Positions 1-6,109 of a stretch of 8,381 bases of DNA are shown piece by piece (the first letter of the stretch is position 1; each line of letters starts with the position of its first letter). The stretch is from DASZCR01 sp035942915 (GTDB lineage Bacteria > Acidobacteriota > Blastocatellia > Pyrinomonadales > Pyrinomonadaceae), in the NCBI GenBank assembly GCA_035942915.1, contig DASZCR010000181.1, positions 1-8,381 of the forward strand. Direction: 5' to 3'. A program made the position numbers and the translations under genes. The notes beneath the pieces are model-generated. The model had not been told where the DNA came from. It worked only from the letters and a program-made list of their open reading frames with translations, and ran no database searches.

Positions 1-1
1 T

Positions 2-37
2 GATGAAGCAATAGATTTGTCTGACCCTTTTGATTAG
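2..37 (+). CDS. Possible 3' end of an upstream gene (partial)
   Basis: Frame 2 is open from the left edge and reads DEAIDLSDPFD before a TAG at 35-37. An acidic, hydrophilic tail like this is a plausible protein C-terminus, whereas the other two plus frames stop within the first 14 bases. Only 11 codons are visible, so the product cannot be named and the call could be chance. Confidence 0.3.
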   Translation, partial: DEAIDLSDPFD

Positions 38-74
38 CTCCGCGCGCGCCATTGGTGTTCGTTACCTTTACAGA

Positions 75-101
75 AGAATTGCCGGAATCTCGGCTCATTC
101 T
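75..101. other. Imperfect hairpin after the possible upstream stop
   Basis: AGAAT (75-79) pairs with ATTCT (97-101) and GCCG (81-84) with CGGC (91-94), leaving a 6-base loop and a 1x2 interior bulge. It lies 38 bases after the TAG at 35-37, so it could be a weak terminator. No T-run follows it. The rest of 38-260 shows no gene or clear promoter. Confidence 0.25.
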
Positions 102-260
102 GTAACGCGTGAAATCAATGGAGCCGGTATCAATAAAAAGATTTCGCCGGTGAAAGTCGGCCGCTGCTGTCCGAATCTGGTTTGCCTGATACCTTTTCGC
201 TACGCAATGCGCGTTAGTCTGTGAGAGCTATTCAGCATCAAAGCGAGTCATAAGAGGGGA

Positions 261-266
261 AGGGGA
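261..266 (+). promoter_or_regulatory. Ribosome binding site for the 274 start
   Basis: AGGGGA lies 7 bases before the ATG at 274, and a second AGGGGA is at 255-260. This favours 274 over the in-frame ATG at 286. Confidence 0.6.
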
Positions 267-273
267 CATCATC

Positions 274-1758
274 ATGGAAAGACTAATGCGAGCCGGACAA
301 ATCGCGCTTCTATTGCTCTGCGTGGCGGGCTGCGGCGCGGTCGCGCGCGCGGACGTGAAAATCAAGTCGCGACAGACGACGCGAAGCCAGACTTCGTCAA
401 GCCAGACCCACGAGAACACCACCTACATCAAGGGGAAGCGCCAGCGGAGCGAGCAGATGGGCGGGCAGATGATAAGCATCCAGCAGTGCGACCTGCGCCG
501 CGACATCCAAATCATGCCGCAGATGAAGTCTTACATGATACGGCCTTACGACACGGACAACGCGGCGAGCGTCAACGCTTCGTCGGCCATCGCGCAACCC
601 GGCACGTCGAAGAAGGGCGGCGTTGTCACCTCGACCGTCACGACCCGCGACACGGGCGAGCGCAAGCAGATGTTCGGCTACACGGCGCGTCGTATCATCA
701 CCACCATCGAAACCAAGTCGTCGCCCGACGCCTGCACTCCGATGAACAGCAAGATGGAGACCGACGGCTGGTACATCGATGCCGCCTTCGTCCTTCAGTG
801 CGACATGGAGCGCGCCAACGCCTACCGGATTCCACAACAGAGAGGGGGCTGTCAGGATAGGTACGAGTCGAAGCAGGTCGGAGCAGCCAAGCGCGGCTAT
901 CCCGTGTGGGAGAAGATGACCATGTACGACGAAGCCGGACAGGAGAGTTTTTCGACCGTCAACGAGGTGGTCGAGCTTTCACAGGCCACACTCGACGCCG
1001 CGCTCTTCGACGTGCCGGCAGATTACCGCGAGGTCAAAGACTTCTCCGCAGCCTCTTTGATGGCGAGCGCGAGCGACGGGTCTGATGACCGCGACACGGC
1101 AGGCGCGGCTTCCGCATCGCCGTCCGACTCCGGCATGAGCGTCAACGTCAGAAGCATGGCGAACACACAGCCGTCACAGGCTGCAAGCCCGCTCGGTGCG
1201 AAGCGGCCGGGAGTGGTGCGGCTTGGGATAGCGGCGGTCAAGACCGGCAGCGTCGGCGAAGGATTGAGCGCGGCAGACCTCGCCGCAGCAGTGCAGAACA
1301 CTCTGGCCGAGTACCTGAAGACCCCGACCGTCGAACTCGTTCAACTCGAAGCGAAACTCCCGTCGCTCGTCGAAGCTGAGGCCAAACAGAAGGAGTGCGA
1401 CTTCATCGTCTTCGCAAACGTCTCGCATAAGAAGGGCGGAGGCGGCGGCTTCGGCGGGATGTTCGGCAAGGTGGTCGCTCCGGCTGTCGGGCAGGTCGGC
1501 ATCGGCCATACGGGCAGCACCGCCGGGAACGTTGCCGGACAGGTCGCAACCAGAGCGGTCGTCAACGCCGGTGATGTATCCGCCAACGTCAAGCAGAAGG
1601 ATGAACTGACGCTCGACCTCCGCGTGCAAGCGCCCGGCAGCGGTAGCCCCGCCGCATCAAAGCAGTTCAAATCTAAGGCCAAGTCGGCCGGAGAAGATAT
1701 CATTACACCCGTCGTCGAGCAGGCTGCGCAGACCATTCTCGACGCCGCCAAGCTGTAG
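274..1758 (+). CDS. Exported acidobacterial-type protein of unknown function (LolA/DUF4412-like N-domain plus C-terminal domain)
   Basis: The product has 494 residues. It opens with a positively charged stretch, a hydrophobic run (residues 10-18) and then V-A-G-C (17-20), which fits a lipobox. A signal-peptidase-I site after A-R-A (24-26) is also possible, so it is either a lipoprotein or a periplasmic protein. Residues about 27-250 hold alternating polar strands with conserved-looking Cys, METDGWYID, and a stretch ending LDAALFDVPADYREV. I read this as a LolA/DUF4412-like beta fold. A Ser/Ala-rich linker (about 256-305) leads to a second domain (about 311-494) with a KECDFIVFANVSHKK segment, a Gly run (about 388-397) and an Ala/Val-rich tail. 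I recall this two-part layout from Acidobacteriota proteins annotated only as hypothetical. Function is unknown; a role in the envelope is inference. The next gene starts about 75 bases downstream on the same strand. Confidence 0.85.
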   Translation: MERLMRAGQIALLLLCVAGCGAVARADVKIKSRQTTRSQTSSSQTHENTTYIKGKRQRSEQMGGQMISIQQCDLRRDIQIMPQMKSYMIRPYDTDNAASVNASSAIAQPGTSKKGGVVTSTVTTRDTGERKQMFGYTARRIITTIETKSSPDACTPMNSKMETDGWYIDAAFVLQCDMERANAYRIPQQRGGCQDRYESKQVGAAKRGYPVWEKMTMYDEAGQESFSTVNEVVELSQATLDAALFDVPADYREVKDFSAASLMASASDGSDDRDTAGAASASPSDSGMSVNVRSMANTQPSQAASPLGAKRPGVVRLGIAAVKTGSVGEGLSAADLAAAVQNTLAEYLKTPTVELVQLEAKLPSLVEAEAKQKECDFIVFANVSHKKGGGGGFGGMFGKVVAPAVGQVGIGHTGSTAGNVAGQVATRAVVNAGDVSANVKQKDELTLDLRVQAPGSGSPAASKQFKSKAKSAGEDIITPVVEQAAQTILDAAKL

Positions 1759-1801
1759 AGAGACGACGCATCGATTGGCTCGAAGGATACAGAGCAGGGA
1801 C

Positions 1802-1819
1802 GCCACAAGGCTTTGTGGC
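1802..1819. other. Perfect 7-bp hairpin ahead of the phosphoesterase start
   Basis: GCCACAA (1802-1808) and TTGTGGC (1813-1819) flank a GGCT loop. No T-run follows, so it is not a typical intrinsic terminator. It covers the possible TTG start at 1813 and argues for a start further downstream. It may modulate translation of the phosphoesterase or stabilise the end of the preceding mRNA. Confidence 0.4.
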
Positions 1820-1833
1820 CGTGCGGAATGAAG

Positions 1834-2319
1834 ATGAGCGATAATCGGAAGATGGTTGAAAAGCTCATCGGAGTCATCTCCGACACACACGGCCTTGTGC
1901 GTCCCGCGGCTGTCGAGGCTCTGCGCGGCGTCGAGTTGATTCTCCATGCGGGCGATGTCGGAAGTCCGCAGGTGCTCGAAACTCTCAGCCGTCTCGCCCC
2001 GGTGGTCGCCGTGCGCGGGAACAATGATAAGGGCGAATGGGCGGAGTCGCTTTCCACTTGGGAAGTGGTCGAAATCGGGGCTGTCTCCATCTACATGTTG
2101 CACGACTTGAAAGAGATGGAGATTAGCCCGTCGGGCGCAGGCTTTCGCGTGGTCGTCAGCGGCCATTCACATCAACCTTCGCTTGAGGAGAGACGCGGCG
2201 TGCTCTACCTGAATCCGGGGAGCGCCGGGCCGAGAAGGTTCAAACTACCCGTCAGCGTCGCGCACCTGCGTCTCAACGGCGAGGCTGTCGAAGCACAGTT
2301 GATAGACCTCTCTGTCTGA
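1834..2319 (+). CDS. Metallophosphoesterase, YfcE/MJ0936 family
   Basis: This is a single-domain calcineurin-like phosphoesterase of about 161 residues, the usual size for the YfcE/MJ0936 family of cytoplasmic, metal-dependent phosphodiesterases. All metal-binding motifs are present in order, numbered from 1834: D17-x-H19 in SDTHG, G40-D41, G62-N63-N64-D65, H90-D91, G110-H111-S112-H113, and the family's NPGS at 127-130. The active site therefore looks intact. The natural substrate is usually unknown for this family. The start is uncertain: ATGs at 1828, 1834 and 1852 are in frame, none has a strong Shine-Dalgarno, and the core fold starts at residue 11 here. It could be co-transcribed with the preceding gene. 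It converges on the deacetylase gene with only 14 bases between stop codons and no visible terminator. Confidence 0.92.
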   Translation: MSDNRKMVEKLIGVISDTHGLVRPAAVEALRGVELILHAGDVGSPQVLETLSRLAPVVAVRGNNDKGEWAESLSTWEVVEIGAVSIYMLHDLKEMEISPSGAGFRVVVSGHSHQPSLEERRGVLYLNPGSAGPRRFKLPVSVAHLRLNGEAVEAQLIDLSV

Positions 2320-2333
2320 ACGAGGCGGGCGAT

Positions 2334-3305
2334 TCAATTCCGGTACAGGTTCGCAATAAACTCCGGCTCGCGCGGTTCTTCACGCATCTTCATGCCTTTG
2401 CTTAAAGCCCAACGGTGAAGCCAAGAGAGTCCTCTTGGCCCGGCGTATGTGTCGGGCAGACGATAGGCGGGGTCTTCCAACGCCGCTTCAAGCGAGACGA
2501 AGGCATAGCCTCTGCGCTTCATCATGCGAACGAGGTCGTCGAAGTAGTCCGCATTGAGTGGGTTGACGTGGAGTAAAAGCACCTGTTTGATTTCGCGTCC
2601 GACCACCTCCACCGAAAGCTTCTCGAAGAAATCGAAAACCTCTTCCATGTATGTGAGATACATCGAGGCGATGCGCTTCGCCAGTGCTTCGTCGCCGCGC
2701 TCCTTCGCTTTCGCATAGACCTCTGCAAACACCCATTCCTGATTATCGATGGTCACGGGCGCAATCCTGTAACCTCTTTCGCTGAGAAAAGCCTCGAAGG
2801 CTTTTTTGGTTTCAAGCTCTTTCCCGGCGTGGAGGAAGGGATGGCGGAAATACCTCAGCTTCTTGCCTCTCTGTTGCAGCAGGCGCTTCGTCACCGTCTC
2901 GCCGCGCACGACATCGGCTTGATACTGCGCGAGAGGCGTGTTGTTGAGGTCAAAGTGGGAGAAGGAATGATTGCCTAACTCAAGACCGGCGTCGAGCCAC
3001 AGGCGGAGCAACTCCGGCAGCGCATCTCTCTGTCGCTCACACAGTCTGCCCTCGACGACGAGGCCGAGCGCAGGAACTCTGTGTGCAGAGACGCTGCGCA
3101 GGAGTTTTCTATTCATTTCTGCGTAAGCTTGCAGATTGCAGCGTTGACTCTGCTGCATCGCCACGCCGGGCAAGTCGTCGAAAGTGATGGCTACTTCTCT
3201 GCGGAGAGGTTGAGCCTTCGACTGACTCTGCCCCTCCGGCGCGGCGAAGCAGGTGGCAAAGAGCAGGCAGATTGATAGGAAACTTTGCAGAAGCCCTCTT
3301 ATCAT
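2334..3305 (-). CDS. Secreted polysaccharide deacetylase family protein (NodB-like, CE4)
   Basis: The product has 323 residues. A signal peptide (about 1-22, ending A-T-C-F-A-A) predicts export. NodB-type motifs are visible: TFDD (41-44) with the catalytic/metal Asp pair, NHSFSH (112-117) with metal ligands H113 and H117, R-H-P-F (154-157), a TIDNQEW segment (185-191), and LLLHVNPLNAD (243-253) with the late His. The family removes acyl groups, commonly N-acetyl, from cell-wall or exopolysaccharides; the exact substrate cannot be read from sequence. A helical insertion (about 195-235) lies between the last two motifs. ATG 3305 was chosen over the adjacent GTG 3308 because AAGGAG sits 8 bases ahead of it (5 ahead of the GTG). 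The catalytic residues look complete. Confidence 0.9.
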   Translation of the reverse strand: MIRGLLQSFLSICLLFATCFAAPEGQSQSKAQPLRREVAITFDDLPGVAMQQSQRCNLQAYAEMNRKLLRSVSAHRVPALGLVVEGRLCERQRDALPELLRLWLDAGLELGNHSFSHFDLNNTPLAQYQADVVRGETVTKRLLQQRGKKLRYFRHPFLHAGKELETKKAFEAFLSERGYRIAPVTIDNQEWVFAEVYAKAKERGDEALAKRIASMYLTYMEEVFDFFEKLSVEVVGREIKQVLLLHVNPLNADYFDDLVRMMKRRGYAFVSLEAALEDPAYRLPDTYAGPRGLSWLHRWALSKGMKMREEPREPEFIANLYRN

Positions 3306-3313
3306 CACTCGTT

Positions 3314-3319
3314 CTCCTT
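3314..3319 (-). promoter_or_regulatory. Ribosome binding site of the deacetylase gene
   Basis: Read on the minus strand, AAGGAG lies 8 bases before ATG 3305 and 5 before GTG 3308, so both starts are possible and differ by one codon. Confidence 0.65.
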
Positions 3320-3586
3320 CGTGATGTGATTGAAGCTGTCTTTAGTCAGCGCGCGAAGACCGTTTGATAATAGCCTGTGACGCCGTTTAAGAGATACCGC
3401 ACGGCAAGCGCCGTCAGCACGATTCTCAACATGCGCGGGTCGCAGTTGAAGCTCTCTGTAGTCTGATGCGTGAACTTATAGACCGCTTGTTGGAGGGTCG
3501 AGTCAGCGCGTCGGCCTAGCAAGTCTTCTGAGCCGACGGAAACGGTCAAGAGCAACGTGCGTGATTGATATCCGAGATTAGTGAGA

Positions 3587-3610
3587 GGAAATCCGAAAAA
3601 TTGGATTTCC
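3587..3610. repeat. Perfect 8-bp inverted repeat
   Basis: GGAAATCC (3587-3594) and GGATTTCC (3603-3610) flank an A/T-rich 8-base loop. It lies in the gap between divergent genes, where it could be a protein-binding dyad or an RNA hairpin. No T-run follows on either strand. Confidence 0.5.
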
Positions 3611-3739
3611 GAAGGTGAGTAGACGAAGAGTGGCTTTCCAACGCGCGAGTCAAAGTGTACGGATGGCAAGAAGTTAACCGTCGAAGCGTGTTTGCTGGAA
3701 TACTGTTTGCCTCATCAGCAGAGAGTAGTTAGAACGACG

Positions 3740-3773
3740 AATCCCGCTATCACCGGCAAGTGACAGCGGGATT
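3740..3773. repeat. Long hairpin, REP-like palindrome candidate
   Basis: AATCCCGCT (3740-3748) pairs perfectly with AGCGGGATT (3765-3773). Inside it, after one A/C mismatch, TCAC (3750-3753) pairs with GTGA (3760-3763), closing on a 6-base loop CGGCAA. That gives 13 base pairs in 34 bases. It sits 112 bases ahead of the 3886 start and between divergent genes, so termination of a known gene is unlikely. A dispersed intergenic palindrome or a leader hairpin is more plausible. Confidence 0.55.
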
Positions 3774-3873
3774 GACGAAGGCACGACCTCTGTCTCACTG
3801 AGCGCAAAGGGTGCGTTTCTTGGCAGTCGTATCTTAGCGCAAAGTGTGGCTCGTCCTCAACCTCCCTCTCAGA

Positions 3874-3879
3874 AAGGAG
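3874..3879 (+). promoter_or_regulatory. Ribosome binding site that fixes the 3886 start
   Basis: AAGGAG, 6 bases before ATG 3886, is the best Shine-Dalgarno in the window. It rules out the in-frame GTG at 3844, which would add 14 residues ahead of the signal peptide. Confidence 0.8.
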
Positions 3880-3885
3880 CCTAAC

Positions 3886-5274
3886 ATGTTGCGCATTACC
3901 CTCACTCTATCCATCCTCCTCGCCCTCGTCGTCGTCGGACATACGTGCTTGAACTTTCAGCCGACATTGCTCTTCGGAACTCGCGCCGAGGCTTTCGCTT
4001 CACAGGCCGACTGGGCTGTGCAGGTCGAGGAAGGGAAGACGGCGCGCTCGACGCTTTCGATTGGCAACCGCTGCTCCGCGCCGCACCGTTTCCGCGTCGA
4101 GAGCAAAGCAAAATTCCTGCGCTTCGAGCGGCCGACCGAGTCCATCCTGATAGGCGCGGGTGTGGTCGAACGGCTCGGCGTGCAGTTCGATGCGACGGCC
4201 TTGAAGAGCAAAGTCTATCGCGGGAAGGTCGTCATAGATTGTCTCGACTGTAAGGAAGAAGCGAGGTGTAGTCAGGACAGAGACGAGTTGGAAGTAGAGA
4301 TGACCGTGATTAAACCTTCAGCCGCCGCCGCCACAGTTCCACACCCACACCCGACGATACAACCCGCACCGACACCGCAACCGACACCCCAACCCACGCC
4401 GCCCCTCACATCCTCGAAGGACTTTAGCAGCGGGAGCGTCAACACCATCGCCCTGCAAGACAACGCCGTCACGCAAGGCTGGACGATTAACATTGATAGA
4501 GACCCGACATCGACGGCCTGCGGGAAGCTGACCAATATCCCTGTGGCAGGGGCGACCGACTGCCCCAGCGCCACCGCAGTCGCGTGGAATCTGCTCACGA
4601 CGCTCGTCCAAAACAACTGCCTCAAGACGGGCTGTCCTGCCGACTACGTCATCACACAGGGAGTACCGAAGTGTAAACCTGAGCCATATAAACGTCCGAA
4701 CGGTTCGGACGGCATGCGCTGGCGTGTGAGTTGGACTTGGAACTGCGTCAAGCCGCCTTCCATACAGTGCTGCGAATGTCTCGGCCAGGCCACCACGCTA
4801 GACCTCAGCACGGGTCAGAGCAGCCCCGCAGACACGCTCTGGACGGTCAACGGCGGCACGGTCTACACGACGACGCCGGTCGCCGGTTGGCTCACTTTGC
4901 CCCCGGCAGGTTGGATACAGCCGGTCGCTTCGCAGACGCCAAGCGTCAACATCCCCGCAGGTCTCTACACTTACATAGCGAGGTTCAACGTCCCGAAATG
5001 TACGATTCCCTTCAGCGAAGTCAGACTCGATGGACAGTTCGCCGCAGACAACAGCGCACAGTTGTTCTTCGATAGCGTTTCCGTGCCCGGCGCCTCCTGT
5101 GCCGGGCCGACCTGCTTCAAGAGTCCGCAAGCGCCTGTCTCTTTCAGCATCACCAACATCACGCCCGGCACGCACACGCTTGAGGTGCGCGTGAGGAACG
5201 ATGAAGTTTATTCCGGGCTGCTGCTCAAAGCGCAACTCACAGCACAATGCAGAAAGGAAGCCACGCTTCCATAA
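3886..5274 (+). CDS. Secreted cysteine-rich protein: Ig/MSP-like domain, Pro-rich linker, C-terminal beta-sandwich domain
   Basis: The product has 462 residues. The N-terminus has a signal peptide (hydrophobic residues 6-18; cleavage perhaps after A36-F37-A38). Residues about 42-141 form a probable Ig-like/MSP-like beta sandwich, with alternating strands ending YRGKVVIDCLDC and extra Cys at 119, 122 and 128. Residues 152-173 are a Pro/Thr/Gln/His linker with PTPQPTPQPTPP. The rest is Cys- and Trp-rich (for example WTWNCVKPP and QCCECLG). The last ~90 residues resemble the galactose-binding/CBM-like fold in which FAADNSAQLFFDS, TPGTHTLEVRVRN and a terminal strand recur; PEP-CTERM and planctomycete surface proteins carry similar domains. 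No sorting tag, catalytic motif or membrane anchor is visible. Likely an extracellular or periplasmic binding protein, ligand unknown. A small hairpin (GGAAG/CTTCC, 5256-5270) overlaps the last codons. Confidence 0.82.
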   Translation: MLRITLTLSILLALVVVGHTCLNFQPTLLFGTRAEAFASQADWAVQVEEGKTARSTLSIGNRCSAPHRFRVESKAKFLRFERPTESILIGAGVVERLGVQFDATALKSKVYRGKVVIDCLDCKEEARCSQDRDELEVEMTVIKPSAAAATVPHPHPTIQPAPTPQPTPQPTPPLTSSKDFSSGSVNTIALQDNAVTQGWTINIDRDPTSTACGKLTNIPVAGATDCPSATAVAWNLLTTLVQNNCLKTGCPADYVITQGVPKCKPEPYKRPNGSDGMRWRVSWTWNCVKPPSIQCCECLGQATTLDLSTGQSSPADTLWTVNGGTVYTTTPVAGWLTLPPAGWIQPVASQTPSVNIPAGLYTYIARFNVPKCTIPFSEVRLDGQFAADNSAQLFFDSVSVPGASCAGPTCFKSPQAPVSFSITNITPGTHTLEVRVRNDEVYSGLLLKAQLTAQCRKEATLP

Positions 5275-5291
5275 CCACACCAGCCACACGC

Positions 5292-5403
5292 TTCAAGCCG
5301 ACGCCCGGAGAGCCTGCCCCTCAGCATCCTCCCTCGCGCGGCGTCGGCTTGAAACGCGCGAGGCGTCGGCAGAGAAAGTTAATAAGACTGATGCGGGGCA
5401 GGC
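5292..5403. other. Structured intergenic element with three interlocking inverted repeats
   Basis: Stem A: TTCAAGCCGACGCC (5292-5305) with GGCGTCGGCTTGAA (5340-5353), 14 bp perfect, 34-base loop. Stem B: CCTCGCGCG (5332-5340) with CGCGCGAGG (5355-5363), 9 bp perfect. Stem C: GCCTGCCCC plus GCATC (5312-5320, 5324-5328) with GATGCGGGGCAGGC (5390-5403), 14 bp with a 3-base bulge. B nests inside C. A shares a base with B and crosses C, so A excludes B and could join C only as a pseudoknot. It lies between two convergent stop codons (5274 and 5407), where a bidirectional terminator is expected, but no T-run follows any stem. It may be a structured RNA, a processing/termination element or a small mobile remnant. 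Confidence 0.6.
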
Positions 5404-5406
5404 AAT

Positions 5407-5889
5407 TCAGATTTCTATCGCCTCGCCGATTTCGTTGATGGTCGCTATCTCGCTTCCGCTGATTTGCTCTCCGCCGAAGCCAAACAGCCCGCCCTCTTTA
5501 GCTGCCGCCGCAACCCTCTCGGCCAACAACAGCAGCCACCTCTTGTACTCGTAAGCCTCTCCCGCGTTTGCCTTCGCCTTCAACACTGCGGCCGCCGCGC
5601 GGCACACCTCAAGCGCCCTGCCTCTGACTTCATCAACCGACAACCGCTCCGTCTGACCGCGTTGCTCATCCTCCGCGTTGGCGATGATGTCGGCCACGAC
5701 CGCGCCGAGCAGAGAGTCCTCGCCCGCACGCCCCTCGCCCGCCGCGATGCCGTCGGCCACCGCCGCCATCTCACGCACAAAGTCGTCCTGCTTGCTCGGA
5801 GCAGCCCCTGCCACCGCATAACCGACCAACAGCGGCGCTCTCAGCAGACTCCTCCACTCCTCCTGCGAAAATCTGTCTTTGACACTCAT
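5407..5889 (-). CDS. Conserved helical protein of unknown function
   Basis: The product has 160 residues and no signal peptide or membrane segment, so it is probably cytoplasmic. It begins with an F-x-x-E-E-W-x-x-L-L-x-A-P motif (7-19), continues with Ala-rich helices, and ends with a distinctive tail: YKRWLLLLAERVAAAAKEGG (115-134), then GFGG (137-140) and a final acidic helix. I recall similar tails in uncharacterised proteins of about this size from several phyla, but no function. The start at 5889 is supported by AAGGGGGAG on the minus strand with GGAG 5 bases ahead of the ATG. The frame stays open upstream to 6219, but that extension would run antisense into the nuclease gene and lacks protein character. 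The gene is divergent from the nuclease and shares the 5890-6120 regulatory region with it. A link to the restriction system is only positional. Confidence 0.75.
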   Translation of the reverse strand: MSVKDRFSQEEWRSLLRAPLLVGYAVAGAAPSKQDDFVREMAAVADGIAAGEGRAGEDSLLGAVVADIIANAEDEQRGQTERLSVDEVRGRALEVCRAAAAVLKAKANAGEAYEYKRWLLLLAERVAAAAKEGGLFGFGGEQISGSEIATINEIGEAIEI

Positions 5890-5945
5890 CGACACTCCCC
5901 CTTCTGAACGCAAAAAATCGGCTTCGCACATTACCGCATGAGTCC

Positions 5946-5967
5946 GATAATCACAGCGACGATTATC
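5946..5967. promoter_or_regulatory. Operator-like dyad GATAATC-N8-GATTATC
   Basis: A perfect 7-bp inverted repeat, GATAATC (5946-5952) and GATTATC (5961-5967), has an 8-base centre. The half-site spacing suits a dimeric repressor (about one helical turn and a half between centres). It is 57 bases upstream of the helical protein's start, within that gene's probable leader or promoter. No cognate regulator is in the window. Confidence 0.4.
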
Positions 5968-6033
5968 CTGCTCTCCCTTTTTATCGAAGATAGCAATGAC
6001 GCTCTTTTTACTATAACCTTGATTGACAGGAAA

Positions 6034-6069
6034 ACCGCGCCGACGCTCCACACTCAACGTCGGCGCGGT
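6034..6069 (-). terminator. Perfect 12-bp hairpin in the nuclease leader; terminator-like on the minus strand
   Basis: ACCGCGCCGACG (6034-6045) and CGTCGGCGCGGT (6058-6069) form a perfect, GC-rich stem with a 12-base loop. Read on the minus strand, the stem ends in T and is followed by TTT, so it looks like a short intrinsic terminator for leftward transcripts. No minus-strand gene ends here. The natural client would be antisense RNA running out of the methyltransferase gene through the nuclease gene. On the plus strand it would be a hairpin 51 bases before the nuclease ATG. Strand and function are inferred; the repeat itself is certain. Confidence 0.5.
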
Positions 6070-6089
6070 CTGTCTCCGCCGACCACGCT

Positions 6090-6100
6090 GAGTCGAACTC
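6090..6100. promoter_or_regulatory. 11-base palindrome GAGTCGAACTC
   Basis: Two 4-base half sites (GAGT/ACTC) surround a 3-base centre, 20 bases upstream of the nuclease ATG and just before its Shine-Dalgarno. The 4-3-4 geometry matches the C-boxes (GACT-N3-AGTC) of restriction controller proteins, with changed bases, but no controller gene is seen here. Chance occurrence is quite possible. Confidence 0.25.
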
Positions 6101-6109
6101 TTCAGAATC

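Larger units (their letters stand above)
3320..3873. other. Divergent intergenic gap without a convincing gene
   Basis: This stretch separates the deacetylase gene (leftward) from the secreted beta-sandwich gene (rightward), so it should hold promoters for both. I could not identify a good -35/-10 pair for either. The longest open frame (3346-3669, minus) starts with TTG, lacks a Shine-Dalgarno and resembles no family I know. Two clear inverted repeats, at 3587-3610 and 3740-3773, are the only structured elements. The segment may be remnant sequence or an unrecognised RNA. Confidence 0.6.

Noticed and set aside
30..224. 64-codon open frame on the plus strand near the left edge
   Set aside because: No Shine-Dalgarno, basic and low-complexity composition without family resemblance, and it sits in ordinary intergenic sequence.
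1341..2166. Long minus-strand frames over the first gene and the phosphoesterase
   Set aside because: They are antisense to genes with clear motifs or signals and have Ser/Ala/Arg-rich translations typical of shadow frames.
3346..3669. 107-codon open frame on the minus strand in the long gap
   Set aside because: TTG start without a Shine-Dalgarno, covers an inverted repeat, and the translation resembles no known family. A real small gene cannot be fully excluded.
3711..3718. CTGATGAG on the minus strand, reminiscent of a hammerhead ribozyme core
   Set aside because: No GAAA partner with a proper stem II follows at the expected distance.
3820..3836. TTGGCA followed by TTAGC, a possible sigma-54 promoter
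   Set aside because: The distance between the GG and GC elements is 3 bases too long for sigma-54, and no sigma-70 -10 fits either.
5351..5394. GAAA and CTGATG within the structured element, a possible permuted hammerhead
   Set aside because: The sequence reads CTGATGC rather than CTGANGA and the stems do not fit the three-way junction.
6023..6028. Perfect -35 hexamer TTGACA
   Set aside because: The expected -10 position falls in the hairpin loop with CTCCAC, so no promoter is supported.
5297..6064. Shared word GCCGACG/CGTCGGC in the hairpins on both sides of the helical-protein gene, as a possible cassette boundary
   Set aside because: The same 7-base word occurs repeatedly inside coding sequence in this window (for example near 580 and 1250), so it is uninformative.
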